Positions 38,601 through 48,872 of a DNA stretch of 64,000 nt are shown here, piece after piece (the stretch's first letter is position 1; each line of letters starts with the position of its first letter). The notes below the pieces were generated by a model. The model saw only the letters and a program-made list of their open reading frames with translations, was not told where the DNA came from and searched no databases. The DNA lies in NCBI RefSeq assembly GCF_003205235.1, contig NZ_QJSM01000021.1, positions 31,944 to 95,943 of the forward strand. Reading direction: 5' to 3'. The stretch comes from Thermoplasma sp. Kam2015 (GTDB lineage Archaea > Thermoplasmatota > Thermoplasmata > Thermoplasmatales > Thermoplasmataceae). The position numbers and the translations under genes were made by a program.

Positions 38601-39611
38601 TCACTCACCCTCCTGCCTTATTCTGGGATCTAGAAATCCGTAAAGTATATCAACCACAAGATTACCTACTAGAACTGCAATAACGACCATAAGAAATATG
38701 CCCTGCATCAATGGATAATCGAGCGAATCAATTGCGGTTATCATGTAGAGACCCACACCTGGATATGAGAAAATGGATTCCTCTATGATCACACCGCTGA
38801 CAGACAGACCTATGGACATAGCAAAACCCGTCATATTTGGAAGCAACGCGTTTTTGTATGCTATGCTCTTTATCTGATAATCCTTAAATCCGAGATTTTC
38901 AGAGAAGTTGATGAAATCGCTGTTCAAATTTGGAATTATGTTATTTCTCATACCTAAAACCCAGCCGCCGAGAGATGTCAATATTATAGTCAGAATTGGA
39001 AGGAAGGCGTGATACATAACGCTGATCAGAAATGGGACGTTGAAGCCCATTGTAACGTCAAGACCATATGCACCACCAAGTGGAAATATGTGGCCATATA
39101 CTGAAAAGATATCAAGAACTATGAAGGCAAGTACAAAAGCCGGAAATGATGCCATGAACATAGCAAAGATGTCTATTGCCAGATCCCTGTACGTGTTTCT
39201 GTTAACTCCAGCGTATCTTCCAAGACGGTTTCCAATGAAAAACGATATCGTTATTGAGGAGATCACGAGAAATAATGTCCATGGCAATGCCTCAGCCAGT
39301 ATTGAGGAGACTGGTTCTGGGTAAAACGCAATGGAGATTCCAAGATTACCATGGAATAGATTCCAGAGATACTGAAAGTACTGATCATAGATCGGTGCAT
39401 TGGATATTCCGTACTCCACCTCAAGCTGATGCAGATAGCTTGGATTTATCCCGCTTCCTCCGGCCTTTAAAATCTCATTATATACAACGACTGCTGGATT
39501 GCCTGGCATCATTCTTGGCAGAAGAAAGTTCAATGTGACAGCGCCGAGAAAGATACCGAAAAATAATGATAATTTTTTAATTATATATTTTATTGGGATT
39601 TTCATTACCAT
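38601..39611 (-). CDS. Opp/Dpp-class ABC importer, permease (OppB-like)
   Basis: A 336-residue membrane protein with an N-terminal segment (KLSLFFGIFLGAVTLNFLLPRMMPGNP) diagnostic of the OppB/DppB family and the coupling loop NFSENLGFKDYQIKSIAYKN. It lies 30 bases after the solute-binding protein gene. An alternative ATG at 39605 would remove two residues. Confidence 0.9.
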   Translation of the reverse strand: MVMKIPIKYIIKKLSLFFGIFLGAVTLNFLLPRMMPGNPAVVVYNEILKAGGSGINPSYLHQLEVEYGISNAPIYDQYFQYLWNLFHGNLGISIAFYPEPVSSILAEALPWTLFLVISSITISFFIGNRLGRYAGVNRNTYRDLAIDIFAMFMASFPAFVLAFIVLDIFSVYGHIFPLGGAYGLDVTMGFNVPFLISVMYHAFLPILTIILTSLGGWVLGMRNNIIPNLNSDFINFSENLGFKDYQIKSIAYKNALLPNMTGFAMSIGLSVSGVIIEESIFSYPGVGLYMITAIDSLDYPLMQGIFLMVVIAVLVGNLVVDILYGFLDPRIRQEGE

Positions 39612-39641
39612 GCACCATGATCACTATCACATTCCCTCCCA

Positions 39642-41471
39642 TTATTTAGCTTTGATTTTTCTGTTCCTGACGTACAGTCCAGCTATCGCTGCCACTATGA
39701 CCACCACGATAGCTGCGCCGGCTATGTCGTAAACTAGTGGATTCAGCCCGCCAGTTGATTTGCTGTTGACTGGATAGAGATGCAGGATAACGACCTCGTT
39801 TGGCCCTGGATACCACGGCATTGGGATCCAGTATGGATTCTGAGCGTTAGGCCAACCCTCAATGCTGCTATTTACATATTCGTACCAGTCAGCAGAATAA
39901 ACCACATAGACTATAGGCATCTGCTGCAGCATTATCGATGCCATCTTGTTTATGTAAAGATTCTGCTGTGTCGCATTGGTGAGCGCAGTATAGTTATTGA
40001 AATACTGCATAAAGCCCGTACCGGTGGCATTCCATCTCTCTGGATTTGTGTATGCCGGACTTCCTATCTTTACTATATTGCCCACTAGACCACTGTAATC
40101 GTACCATGCGCTTGGACCGATACCAGTATCAACGTAGAGAGCCATCTGATACTGCCCATCAGTTACGTCACTGGCAACGGTGTTCTGCGTCGGTGTCTCG
40201 ATGTTCACAGATATACCAAGCTGATTCAACTCATTCGCGATTAACGCTATATCTGTGTCCCAGTCAGAATAACCAGCTACGGACATCAGGCTGAGGGTTG
40301 GTACGGGTGTTCCATTTGGCGCGGTCAACCTGCCAGTTGTCGCGTTTATCGTGAAACCATGATCCGCAAGGATCTGCTTCGCATATGTGAGGTTGTACGT
40401 CGAGAGCCTGTTGGCCATTGCAAGGTTGGTTGAATTGAGCTCGCCTAGCTGCTGATACAGTAGACCTGCAGCATTTGCTGGCTGCTCGTATCCATATTCT
40501 CCAATGTTCATTATCGCAGTTCTGTTTATGGCCACACTTATTGCCTGCCTGAAGAATGACTGATTTAGAGGATACACGAGATCATTAAGCAATAAGGTAA
40601 CAGGCTGTCCCTGTGGGAACCAGTAATGGTTGTATTCTGGATTCTTTGATACAAATAGCGTTGTTATATTAGGAGCGAACACTGATGCCCACTCGACCTG
40701 ACCTGTCTGCAGAGCCAGAGTGAGAGCACTGTTGCTTGTGTAATCAATATACACAACATTCTTTATCTTCGGCTCACCCTTCTGCCAGTAGTTAGGATTT
40801 GCTGTGAGGATTATCTTCTGAGGTGAAAAGCTTTCAAGGATGTAAGGGCCTGTTCCAATTGGATTCTTTATTATCTCGCTGACCGGATTGGATGTATTTT
40901 GAAACTGCTGTGGCAGTATCATAACGTTGGAGCCAACATAGAACAGATACTCTGTGTTTGGACTTGTGAAGTTGAACTGAACCTCATAGGGGTTCACTTC
41001 GTATATTGATTTTATAGCGCCCCACTCATCGAATAATTTTTTCTGCTCATTAAATGTGAAAAGGACACTACTCGCATTAAATGGTACTCCATTACTGAAT
41101 GTTACGTTGTGTCTAAGATATAATGTTAAGACCGTAGCATTTGAATTCCAGGAATAACCGGTAGCAAGCCATGGAATAACTGTACCATTGTAGGTATTTA
41201 TCTGCAAAAGCGGTTCGTATATCAGTCCCATGATACCGGCCGGTGTCAGCCATACCCCATCAAACGGATTAAAATTGTCCGTAAAGGCTGGCGTTGGACC
41301 TGGAGATAGATATAACGTAGAATTACCATCTGATGAAGATGAAAGAGGACTGACCGTCGTAGTTGATTCCGTCGCGGGAACGCTGAAGATTACAGTGAGA
41401 GAAGATATCGCTACTACTAAGACAGCTAATATAACAGCCGTTTTTTTAAGTGCCGATTTATCATTTGGCAT
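39642..41471 (-). CDS. Extracellular solute-binding protein of the Opp/Dpp-class importer
   Basis: A 609-residue lipoprotein-like binding protein of the SBP_bac_5 (DppA) type. An N-terminal hydrophobic signal is followed by a Ser/Thr-rich linker, the binding domain (NPFDGVWLTPAGIMGLIYEPLLQ, IGTGPYILESF), and a C-terminal transmembrane helix ending YVRNRKIKAK that would anchor it outside the cell. Archaeal members bind peptides or oligosaccharides such as cellobiose. The sugar genes around it favour a sugar. TTAAATA about 26 nt upstream gives the operon promoter. Confidence 0.88.
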   Translation of the reverse strand: MPNDKSALKKTAVILAVLVVAISSLTVIFSVPATESTTTVSPLSSSSDGNSTLYLSPGPTPAFTDNFNPFDGVWLTPAGIMGLIYEPLLQINTYNGTVIPWLATGYSWNSNATVLTLYLRHNVTFSNGVPFNASSVLFTFNEQKKLFDEWGAIKSIYEVNPYEVQFNFTSPNTEYLFYVGSNVMILPQQFQNTSNPVSEIIKNPIGTGPYILESFSPQKIILTANPNYWQKGEPKIKNVVYIDYTSNSALTLALQTGQVEWASVFAPNITTLFVSKNPEYNHYWFPQGQPVTLLLNDLVYPLNQSFFRQAISVAINRTAIMNIGEYGYEQPANAAGLLYQQLGELNSTNLAMANRLSTYNLTYAKQILADHGFTINATTGRLTAPNGTPVPTLSLMSVAGYSDWDTDIALIANELNQLGISVNIETPTQNTVASDVTDGQYQMALYVDTGIGPSAWYDYSGLVGNIVKIGSPAYTNPERWNATGTGFMQYFNNYTALTNATQQNLYINKMASIMLQQMPIVYVVYSADWYEYVNSSIEGWPNAQNPYWIPMPWYPGPNEVVILHLYPVNSKSTGGLNPLVYDIAGAAIVVVIVAAIAGLYVRNRKIKAK

Positions 41472-41767
41472 GCTCTCGAAACTGGAAGGTTGGTATTTAA
41501 GGATTTTCTAAATCCTCATACTCACAATTATAGTATTTTGTTAGAATGCCAATATATGTCGATCTATATATTGAATGGTGAGCTGGATTCAAATCAAAAT
41601 ACTTTAAAGTAATGTGAGAATTGCTGAAATGGACGATTGACTGCTTTGTAAATAGATCCATCTTCAGGACAGCTATCGTTGATCTTTACCTTTCAGACTG
41701 TTTGGCTGTGAAAAATGAATGATTACCTAGATTCTTTAAAAATGATATCATATTTATTGTTATCATT

Positions 41768-42439
41768 TTGTCAGATAGAGATACAATTCATTTATATGCC
41801 AAGAAAAAGTTCACCTTTGTGAGGATTGCTAAAGGAAACCTTTATTTCGAGGAGATAACGGAAATTCTCTCTGGAAAATCGTCAATAATTATTGATACTG
41901 ATCCCCTCAGCTTATATAATCAGTTTCATCCACCATTCTCGTTTCCTATGCCTGCAAAAGACGTAAAGAAGGTAGTTTCAAGGCCGGACATCAGATATGA
42001 AAACGTGATGGTATTTTCATCTTCAGAAGACGACGTATCAATGTTGATGAATTCCGATCTTCCAGACAATGTAAAGATACTCTATGATAATACAGATAGA
42101 TCCTGGACTAATATATACCCATACTCATATTACAGAAAGATCGATCCGGATAGACTTTACTCTCATCTTAAAGACTTCCAAATACTTGACATCCGTGAGG
42201 AGTTTGAGCTATTCACCGGATTCATAGAGGGATCGATAAATATACCCTTTTCAAAGATCATGGAGCAGGATATAGATCTTGAAAAAAACAGAACTTATGC
42301 GATAATTTGCGCACATGGCAATCGCAGTCGCGTGGCCGTCGAACTTCTCAGCTCCAGAGGATTTGAGGTATATGACGTGCCAGGCGGCATTCAGAAATGG
42401 CTAGAGATGGGATTTCCTGTATCATATGTGGAGGATTGA
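41768..42439 (+). CDS. Rhodanese-domain protein
   Basis: A protein of 223 residues with a C-terminal rhodanese domain (LKDFQILDIREEFELFTGFIEGSINIPF ... ICAHGNRSRVAVELL, with the active-site Cys in CAHGNRS). The first 120 residues resemble an additional, inactive rhodanese-like fold. Such proteins transfer sulfane sulfur; the acceptor is unknown. The start is TTG, with no nearby ATG or GTG before the conserved part; CTTTAAAAAT lies about 30 nt upstream. Confidence 0.78.
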   Translation: MSDRDTIHLYAKKKFTFVRIAKGNLYFEEITEILSGKSSIIIDTDPLSLYNQFHPPFSFPMPAKDVKKVVSRPDIRYENVMVFSSSEDDVSMLMNSDLPDNVKILYDNTDRSWTNIYPYSYYRKIDPDRLYSHLKDFQILDIREEFELFTGFIEGSINIPFSKIMEQDIDLEKNRTYAIICAHGNRSRVAVELLSSRGFEVYDVPGGIQKWLEMGFPVSYVED

Positions 42440-42444
42440 TTGCT

Positions 42445-43182
42445 TCATACCTCCCTCCATCTCGCTTTCTTAACAGCTATGAAGAGAAATACCACATTTA
42501 TCAGTATCAGGATTATCCAGTCAGTTATGAATGATGCAGTAGATATATGGACAAACCCTATGGCATTCTGGACAAGTTCAGCACCGTACGTGGTTGGAGA
42601 GGCATAGGCCGCATATCTAAACGGCATCGGTATGTACGTGATTGGATAATACACAGGCGGAATCGTCGATATAAGAGTTGATATTATTCCAGAAAAAGCC
42701 CAGCTCTGTATTATATCGTATGTGATGGTGGCAAGAGTGAATCCAAGCAGTATGGAAAACGAGAACATAAGAGTCATGACTGCAATTATCTGGAAAATAC
42801 CCGTTACGGTCGTATGAATGTAGATGGAGGCCAGCACTCCGAGCACTGCTATGGCCGGTACTGAATACACTATCTCAGAGATGGCCATTCCAACAAGATA
42901 TACCGAAGCAGTTGTGGGTGAGCTCACAACCATGTCCTGAAGCTTGAAATCATTCTTAAGGTGGGATAGATCGCCCTGCAGTCCAATTCCGCTGGATACC
43001 ATTGACATTATAAGGGCGCCCCCGAGCGAAACGGACAGGAGCCTACCATGACTTGCCAATGTGATAACCAAAAGGAAGGATAATGGAGAAAGAAGTGTAT
43101 TGACCAGCGTGATCGGGAAATTCTTCATCGCATATACTGCGTTCACCAATATAGATGCGGCCATCTGGCTACTCCTGTACAT
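42445..43182 (-). CDS. ABC-2 type permease
   Basis: An integral membrane protein of 245 residues with six hydrophobic segments and the ABC-2 pattern (QDMVVSSPTTASVYLVGMAISEIVYSVP). I chose the ATG at 43182 because GAGGTGA stands five bases upstream; the GTG at 43191 would put the Shine-Dalgarno site inside the gene. It overlaps the ATPase gene by 14 bases, and together they form an exporter. Confidence 0.85.
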   Translation of the reverse strand: MYRSSQMAASILVNAVYAMKNFPITLVNTLLSPLSFLLVITLASHGRLLSVSLGGALIMSMVSSGIGLQGDLSHLKNDFKLQDMVVSSPTTASVYLVGMAISEIVYSVPAIAVLGVLASIYIHTTVTGIFQIIAVMTLMFSFSILLGFTLATITYDIIQSWAFSGIISTLISTIPPVYYPITYIPMPFRYAAYASPTTYGAELVQNAIGFVHISTASFITDWIILILINVVFLFIAVKKARWREV

Positions 43183-44086
43183 GATCCTCACCTCTTATGT
43201 CCCTCTTTACTATGCTATAGTATATGTCCTCCAAAGACACTGGATTTATTGAAAATCTTATGTTCCTGTTTATAAGATCCTTAGCTATAGCATAGGCTTC
43301 ATTTTCATCCACGAATATCCTGCTTCCTATCTTTATTATGGATCCATTATTGTCGATTTCAACGCTTTCGTGATCTCCATCAAGAAGGCTTATACTGTAC
43401 TTTTTTGGAACCTTTGCACGAAGTTCGGACATAGTACCTATTGCCTTGATCTCTCCCTGATCGAGTATACCTATGCGATCAGACAGGCGTTCCGCCTCTT
43501 CAAGGTAGTGCGTGGTCAAGAATATGAATTTATCTTTCTTTAGATATGAAAGTATATCCCATAGCTCCGCCCTAGATATCGGATCTAGACCTGTTGTTGG
43601 CTCGTCCATGAACAGTATATCTGCATCTGAAGCCACCAGTGCAGCTACCAGAACCTTCCTTTTCTGGCCTCCGGAGAGTGTCCTGTTCAACTTATCCGAA
43701 ACAGTCGTAAGACCAAATTCCTTCAGAACCTCCTTTGCCTTCGCTTTAGCTTCAGAATATTTTACTCCTCTGTAGAGCAAGAAAGTGGTTATGGTCTGCA
43801 TAGGTGTAAGCCATGATATAGCCCTTGCTTCCTGCGGTATTATCGCTATCCTCCGTCTTATGGTATCGGGATCATTGATTATGTCGATGTCATCAACGAT
43901 GACATTGCCAGAAGTCGGCATTAGCTCAGTGGCCAGTATTCTCACCAGCGTAGTTTTACCCGCGCCGTTTCTCCCTATGAGCGAAAATATGCCCCGCATT
44001 GGTATTTCGAAGGAGACATCTCTGAGGGCGATCTGACCCTTCGAATACGTCTTCGATATCCCTGAACATTTAAAATATCCCTTCAT
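43169..44086 (-). CDS. ABC-2 type transporter, ATPase subunit
   Basis: An ATPase with Walker A GRNGAGKTT, signature LSGGQKRKV and Walker B ILFMDEPTTGLD, in the drug/antibiotic exporter class, with a C-terminal extension of about 100 residues. The frame stays open to 44161, but I chose the ATG at 44086 (MKGYFKCSGISKTY), where the conserved ABC domain begins; 44092 is equally possible. The exported substrate is unknown. Confidence 0.87.
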   Translation of the reverse strand: MKGYFKCSGISKTYSKGQIALRDVSFEIPMRGIFSLIGRNGAGKTTLVRILATELMPTSGNVIVDDIDIINDPDTIRRRIAIIPQEARAISWLTPMQTITTFLLYRGVKYSEAKAKAKEVLKEFGLTTVSDKLNRTLSGGQKRKVLVAALVASDADILFMDEPTTGLDPISRAELWDILSYLKKDKFIFLTTHYLEEAERLSDRIGILDQGEIKAIGTMSELRAKVPKKYSISLLDGDHESVEIDNNGSIIKIGSRIFVDENEAYAIAKDLINRNIRFSINPVSLEDIYYSIVKRDIRGEDHVQE

Positions 44087-44293
44087 GAACATCAGATATT
44101 TTATAGATAAATTATAGCTATACCATTGATAACTTTTTCTCGAAAATGATAAGAATGACAATATAATAATGGAGATTTTTCATGCGGGATTGTCTCATCA
44201 TACATCTCCTATAATATTGGAAAAAATTTGAATTTTGCATTCTGTCCGAAGAATTATTTTAAAAAATTTTGAATCATGGTTTTATCAATTTTC

Positions 44294-45694
44294 TCATGTA
44301 TGGGCTGTCCTCATGCTGGCCTGCTTACGCGAGCTTTCCCCCATGAAGAATGATAGTGCTGAAACTCCTACGGCCAGCACAACAAAGGCCAGACCAATAG
44401 CTTCAAGGACCCAATGGAGATTGATCACGTAGTATATCAGGCCAAAGCCTCCGATCACAACACCGGTCAGTGTCAGATAAGCGGAAAGAAGTTTTATCTT
44501 CGCCGTTGATGAATATCTGTAGATCAGTATCAGCGCACCCGCTATCATCGGCATCATGAAGAAGGCATATAGTAGATGGCCATTCGTATATGCCATATCA
44601 TAGAGATATCCTGGTCCGCCATTGGGCGGAACTCCTGGCGTAGCGAAGCCAAAGAATGCCTCATTGAATTCTATAGCATAGCCTACGCCGACCATAACTG
44701 CCATAGTGGCAAGCCAAACAAAGAATTCTGAAAGTATGAGAAGCCTGTTTTCACTCCTTTCCTCATTCTTAGTTGTATAATAAAGACCAAGTATAGATAT
44801 CAGAGCGCCCCATCCGACTAGACCGGTCATAGTATCGTCTTCTGCAAGGCCATCCATTCCATAGGGTCCAAAAGCAAACAAGGTGGGAATGACGTACGTT
44901 CCGAATGACGATATTATGTAAAGATAGGTCATCGCGATAACACCGAAAAGGCTTACGACCATACCCAAATTGACTATCGTTCTCTTTGTGGAATTGAGTT
45001 TCTCATATCCGAATGAAACCGCAGCAACAGCCACTATGCCACCCATAACCGCTGGCAACATCTCATGAGAATGCGATGTAACTAGATTCCCTAGGAATGT
45101 CTGCAGACCTCCCCATGAGTTTACGAGCGAATTGAAGAAAGGAATCGATGAATAGCCGAAGAGATTTCCATATTCATACACCATACCCATCACTGCCGCT
45201 ATTCCTGCAGATACAGTAGCTGCCAGTATGAGGATGTACGATCCCCAGATAAGCTTGAACCTCTGTTTCTCCTTTATTGGGAAATATATAAGACCGATAA
45301 AGAATATCAGGGCAACGACAAGCATCCACACGTCCCTCAGAGCCTGCAAAACGTAGTCCGCATATTGTGTTGATGTAGGATAGAAGAATACCATACCAAG
45401 TACTGTGAGCAGAAGAACTGGAATAGTGCTTATGTTTATTGATTTCTTAGCAAAACCTGGAAGTGACAGTAGATCAGTTGTGTAAAGGATTAACAAAAAA
45501 GCGAACGGTATCATTACCGTATGATAGAAATTCACCATGTCCAATGTGAAATCTCCAAGCCTGAACCAAGACACATCTGGCAACAACGGGCTGATTATCA
45601 GGAAGAACGCTATGAAAGCGATGGTGATGCCCATATTGAATTTCGTATTTAGAAGGACATCCAATATACTATTACTATCATTATTCTTATTCAT
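44294..45694 (-). CDS. Polytopic membrane protein, function unknown (possible haem-copper-oxidase relative)
   Basis: A protein of 466 residues with twelve or so hydrophobic segments. Histidines recur in membrane segments: FYHTVM (near 58), TSHSHEMLPAVM (near 203), NGHLLYAFF (near 385) and NLHWVLE. This pattern recalls metal-binding oxidases of the haem-copper superfamily, but I do not see the classic HPEV..HH motif, so this is only a suggestion. I chose ATG 45694 since an AT-rich element lies 26 nt upstream; the open frame reaches 45739. Confidence 0.72.
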   Translation of the reverse strand: MNKNNDSNSILDVLLNTKFNMGITIAFIAFFLIISPLLPDVSWFRLGDFTLDMVNFYHTVMIPFAFLLILYTTDLLSLPGFAKKSINISTIPVLLLTVLGMVFFYPTSTQYADYVLQALRDVWMLVVALIFFIGLIYFPIKEKQRFKLIWGSYILILAATVSAGIAAVMGMVYEYGNLFGYSSIPFFNSLVNSWGGLQTFLGNLVTSHSHEMLPAVMGGIVAVAAVSFGYEKLNSTKRTIVNLGMVVSLFGVIAMTYLYIISSFGTYVIPTLFAFGPYGMDGLAEDDTMTGLVGWGALISILGLYYTTKNEERSENRLLILSEFFVWLATMAVMVGVGYAIEFNEAFFGFATPGVPPNGGPGYLYDMAYTNGHLLYAFFMMPMIAGALILIYRYSSTAKIKLLSAYLTLTGVVIGGFGLIYYVINLHWVLEAIGLAFVVLAVGVSALSFFMGESSRKQASMRTAHT

Positions 45695-45956
45695 ATTGAA
45701 TATAGCATTAATAAATATAAAAAGTTTATGCTCAATCATTCATTTCAACACCGTTTTTGATATTTCAATGATTTATTTCGATTTATTATAGACTATTAAC
45801 TATTATAATATTTTCGGCATTATGAAGCTAAAATTTTCGGCTTAAATAAAACATATTTTTAAAAAATTATGGCAATACATTCCGCATAGTTTAGACATTT
45901 TCACCACAAAATCGAAGATGAAATAATATATAGATCATAATTGCATACCCATCCTG

Positions 45957-47441
45957 ATGGTTCAGATCAGTGATGCAGAATATAAAGTTCTCCTGGCAAT
46001 CCAATCTCATGGGGGCGAGGCAAGAGAGTCGGAATTATCAATAACTGGACTCTCAGAAAGAGAGATAGCCAGCGCCATCTCATGGCTAGAGGTCAAAGGC
46101 CTAATAGATGTTGAAAAGAAAGAGACAAAAATTTATACATTATCAGAAGAGGGGCGGAGATACCTCAAAGAAGGGTTGCCTGAACTTGTCCTCTACAGGA
46201 AGCTTGAAGAAATGAAGGAGATAACGCTCGATGAGATCAGGAATCTAATGCCAGAGAGCTACAGAATAGCACTGGCCCAGCTTGCTAAATTCGGAATAAC
46301 TCCTAAAAATGGAAAACTAACGTTCAAAGATCCAGGTATATCAGAAATCCTGGAAGCTAGGCAGAGATTTCTCTCAAACCTCGATCCGGATGACAAGGAA
46401 ATGATCGATCATTTCAGGCATAGATCTGGTATAATCGAAGAAAAAACAAAGACGGAACGCATCGTAAAATTGAGAGATACGGCGGTTGAAGCGATTTCTG
46501 GATTCGATCAGGAGGGGACAATAGGAACGCTGGATCCCTCCATAATATCGTCTGGAAACTGGAGGAATAAAAAGTTCAGAAAATATGATCTGAATTCACC
46601 AGCTAAACAGATCAAGGGAGCGATCAAGCATCCAATGACATACCTAATAGAGGAGATAAGGCAAATCTTCTTGAATATGGGATTCACTGAAATGAGTGGA
46701 CAATACATAGAATCCACGCTGTGGGATATGGATGCCCTTTTCATTCCCCAGGATCATCCAGCAAGGGATATGCAGGATACCTTCTACGTCGACTCTCCTG
46801 GTTTCGTGATAGATAATGATCAGATATCTAAAAAAATAAAGAGAATTCATGAGACAGGCTTTGATGGATATACAGGTTGGGGATACCGCTGGTCCGCGGA
46901 AGAGTCAAGAAGACTAGTGCTGAGAACTCATACCACGGTTAATACTGCCAGATACCTCTATCAAAATAATGAACCTCCGCAGGCAATATTCTCCATAGAA
47001 AAGGTCTTCAGACATGAGAGCGTAGACTGGAAGCATCTGGCGGAATTCTACCAGATAGAAGGGGCGGTTTACAGTAAGGAAGTTAGCGTGTCAACCTTGA
47101 AATGGATCCTCAGAGATTTTTATTCCAAGCTAGGATTCAAAGAAATAAAGCTCGTTCCATCTTATTATCCTTACACGGAACCTAGTCTTGATGTCATAGT
47201 CAAAATAAACGGCAGAGAGGTTGAACTCGGTGGATCTGGTCTTTTCAGGCCAGAGGTTCTCAAGATACTTGGGCTCAGGGCTCCGGTGATGGCATGGGGA
47301 ATGGGTCTGGAAAGACTTGCAATGATCTTCTATGGACTCACCGATGTTCGCGATCTCTATAATACGGATTTTGACTTTCTCTCATCATTCAGATTCGATA
47401 CCGATAAGATTTTGAAAGATAATACCGCAAAAACAGGATGA
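45957..47441 (+). CDS. pheS: Phenylalanyl-tRNA synthetase alpha subunit
   Basis: PheS charges tRNA-Phe together with PheT. The 494 residues have an N-terminal winged-helix region (residues 1-75), as in archaeal and eukaryotic alpha subunits, the class II motif 2 FRHESVDWKHLAEFYQIEG and motif 3 GMGLERLAMIFYGLTDVRDL. TAATATATAG is 26 nt before the ATG. pheT is not adjacent in this window; a membrane protein gene follows instead. Confidence 0.96.
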   Translation: MVQISDAEYKVLLAIQSHGGEARESELSITGLSEREIASAISWLEVKGLIDVEKKETKIYTLSEEGRRYLKEGLPELVLYRKLEEMKEITLDEIRNLMPESYRIALAQLAKFGITPKNGKLTFKDPGISEILEARQRFLSNLDPDDKEMIDHFRHRSGIIEEKTKTERIVKLRDTAVEAISGFDQEGTIGTLDPSIISSGNWRNKKFRKYDLNSPAKQIKGAIKHPMTYLIEEIRQIFLNMGFTEMSGQYIESTLWDMDALFIPQDHPARDMQDTFYVDSPGFVIDNDQISKKIKRIHETGFDGYTGWGYRWSAEESRRLVLRTHTTVNTARYLYQNNEPPQAIFSIEKVFRHESVDWKHLAEFYQIEGAVYSKEVSVSTLKWILRDFYSKLGFKEIKLVPSYYPYTEPSLDVIVKINGREVELGGSGLFRPEVLKILGLRAPVMAWGMGLERLAMIFYGLTDVRDLYNTDFDFLSSFRFDTDKILKDNTAKTG

Positions 47442-47536
47442 TTTATAACTTCTAGGATATCGATGAAATTTTTCATAAATATTTGAATAGTGAAAATATT
47501 TATAAATGGAAAAATGATAATTTATTAAAATATGCC

Positions 47537-48334
47537 ATGATAAAAATTTCACTCATTTTTGTGCCTGCATACATAGTATCATTCGTCATATTCTCGCTGA
47601 TACTTGTGTTTATGGTTAGAATGAATCCATTTAGATTAGTGTTCTATAGGTTCAAGATACCTAGGATAAGGTATCAAAATCAGTTCAGTTCAGAGATAGA
47701 AAAAACGAAAGGACCATTACAGTTTGATCTGCTGATGTATCGCATTTCAACGAATGGGTTATATTCCAAGGCGATTAAAAATGGTCTGACATATACAATC
47801 ATAAGGCACTGGAAAAAATTCACCCATGTTGATTATGCGAGATATAAAATTATAGATTATTATTATCTTTTCATAATCTTTTATTCAATTTCCATGTGGT
47901 TTCTTGTTTTTCTCCTGCTTGTTCCTTATGGGAAGCTTGGATCAGTTCTACCAAAGTGGGATCCCACGATCAATTATGCTCTTCTCATCGCTTTAACAAT
48001 AAGTCTGCTTGAATCCTCAATACTTTATGTTTCGCTGATTTATTCAGGCCTTTCGTCTTTCATAATGACTTCCTCAACTTCTGTGCTTGTTGTCAATTTT
48101 ATCACATTATTGCCGGCTCTGCAATGGATGTATGGTCTACCTCTCACGTTGCGTATCATGTATCAGATAATAATCAGCGTGATCGCAGTAGCAATATCAT
48201 TTATAGTGTATAACCTCAAAGATATGAATTACAGATATGTACTATTCGCGTATCTTTCCACTATATCATATTCCTCATTTGCAATTGTTCTATTATATTC
48301 AATCACAACAAAGGTCATGGCCGTTATACATTAA
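47537..48334 (+). CDS. Multi-pass membrane protein, unknown function
   Basis: A protein of 265 residues with one N-terminal hydrophobic segment, a basic soluble loop of about 90 residues, and then five or six more segments. I do not recognise a family. I chose ATG 47537 because TATAAA at 47511-47516 lies 24 nt upstream. A TTG at 47483 would add 18 residues but sit upstream of that box. It ends 26 bases before tRNA-Leu on the opposite strand. Confidence 0.7.
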   Translation: MIKISLIFVPAYIVSFVIFSLILVFMVRMNPFRLVFYRFKIPRIRYQNQFSSEIEKTKGPLQFDLLMYRISTNGLYSKAIKNGLTYTIIRHWKKFTHVDYARYKIIDYYYLFIIFYSISMWFLVFLLLVPYGKLGSVLPKWDPTINYALLIALTISLLESSILYVSLIYSGLSSFIMTSSTSVLVVNFITLLPALQWMYGLPLTLRIMYQIIISVIAVAISFIVYNLKDMNYRYVLFAYLSTISYSSFAIVLLYSITTKVMAVIH

Positions 48335-48360
48335 TGGATAAACTGAATGAATCAAAAGAA

Positions 48361-48445
48361 TGCGGAGGGAGGGATTTGAACCCTCGAACCCCTTCGGGAA
48401 TGGACCCTGAATCCATCGCCTTTGGCCAGTCTCGACAACCTCCGC
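48361..48445 (-). tRNA. tRNA-Leu (anticodon CAG)
   Basis: Read on the minus strand, acceptor GCGGAGG pairs with CCTCCGC, followed by discriminator A. The anticodon stem ATGGA/TCCAT encloses TTCAGGG, giving CAG for the CUG codon. A long variable arm (CCCGAAGGGG region) marks it as a class II leucine tRNA. It has 85 bases without intron or encoded CCA. It differs from the tRNA-Leu at 61950-62034 by one base only, in the anticodon. Confidence 0.94.
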
Positions 48446-48872
48446 ATATATGAAATACTTTTCTTCCAAACGCGTCAATGTGTTTCCGCGAAGGTAAACG
48501 GTGCCTACGGAAAATCGTGAGCTTCATTATGTAGTTTTCGATTTTGTATTTCGGAACATCTTTGATTCAGCTTCAGATAAATCTCCTTCTTAGATTATCA
48601 TTTCAACGGCATTCTCCATTTTATACAGAATTCATGAAACTCAATGATTCTAAATTCGATCGCAAAACGGTCTTGCATGTATGGAGATGTCTCAGAAATT
48701 GCTAGAAATAAGCGGACTTTATCAATATATTTATCCCACATCGAGATCTAACATATCTGATCATTGAGAATATTGACTTGATAATTTCTCTTGGACTTAC
48801 GCTTTCACTGAAAATCACCTCTAAGATTAGCAGGAGGTGATAACATAATATATTGCCATATGATTTCAACCC
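48446..48872. other. Non-coding stretch between tRNA-Leu and folC
   Basis: About 430 bases without a recognisable gene. The last 30 contain ACATAATATATTG (48843-48855), the likely TATA element of folC. Confidence 0.5.

Noticed and set aside
48324..48527. Small minus-strand frame over tRNA-Leu(CAG), with a like frame over tRNA-Leu(TAG)
   Set aside because: Both are translations of the tRNA itself.
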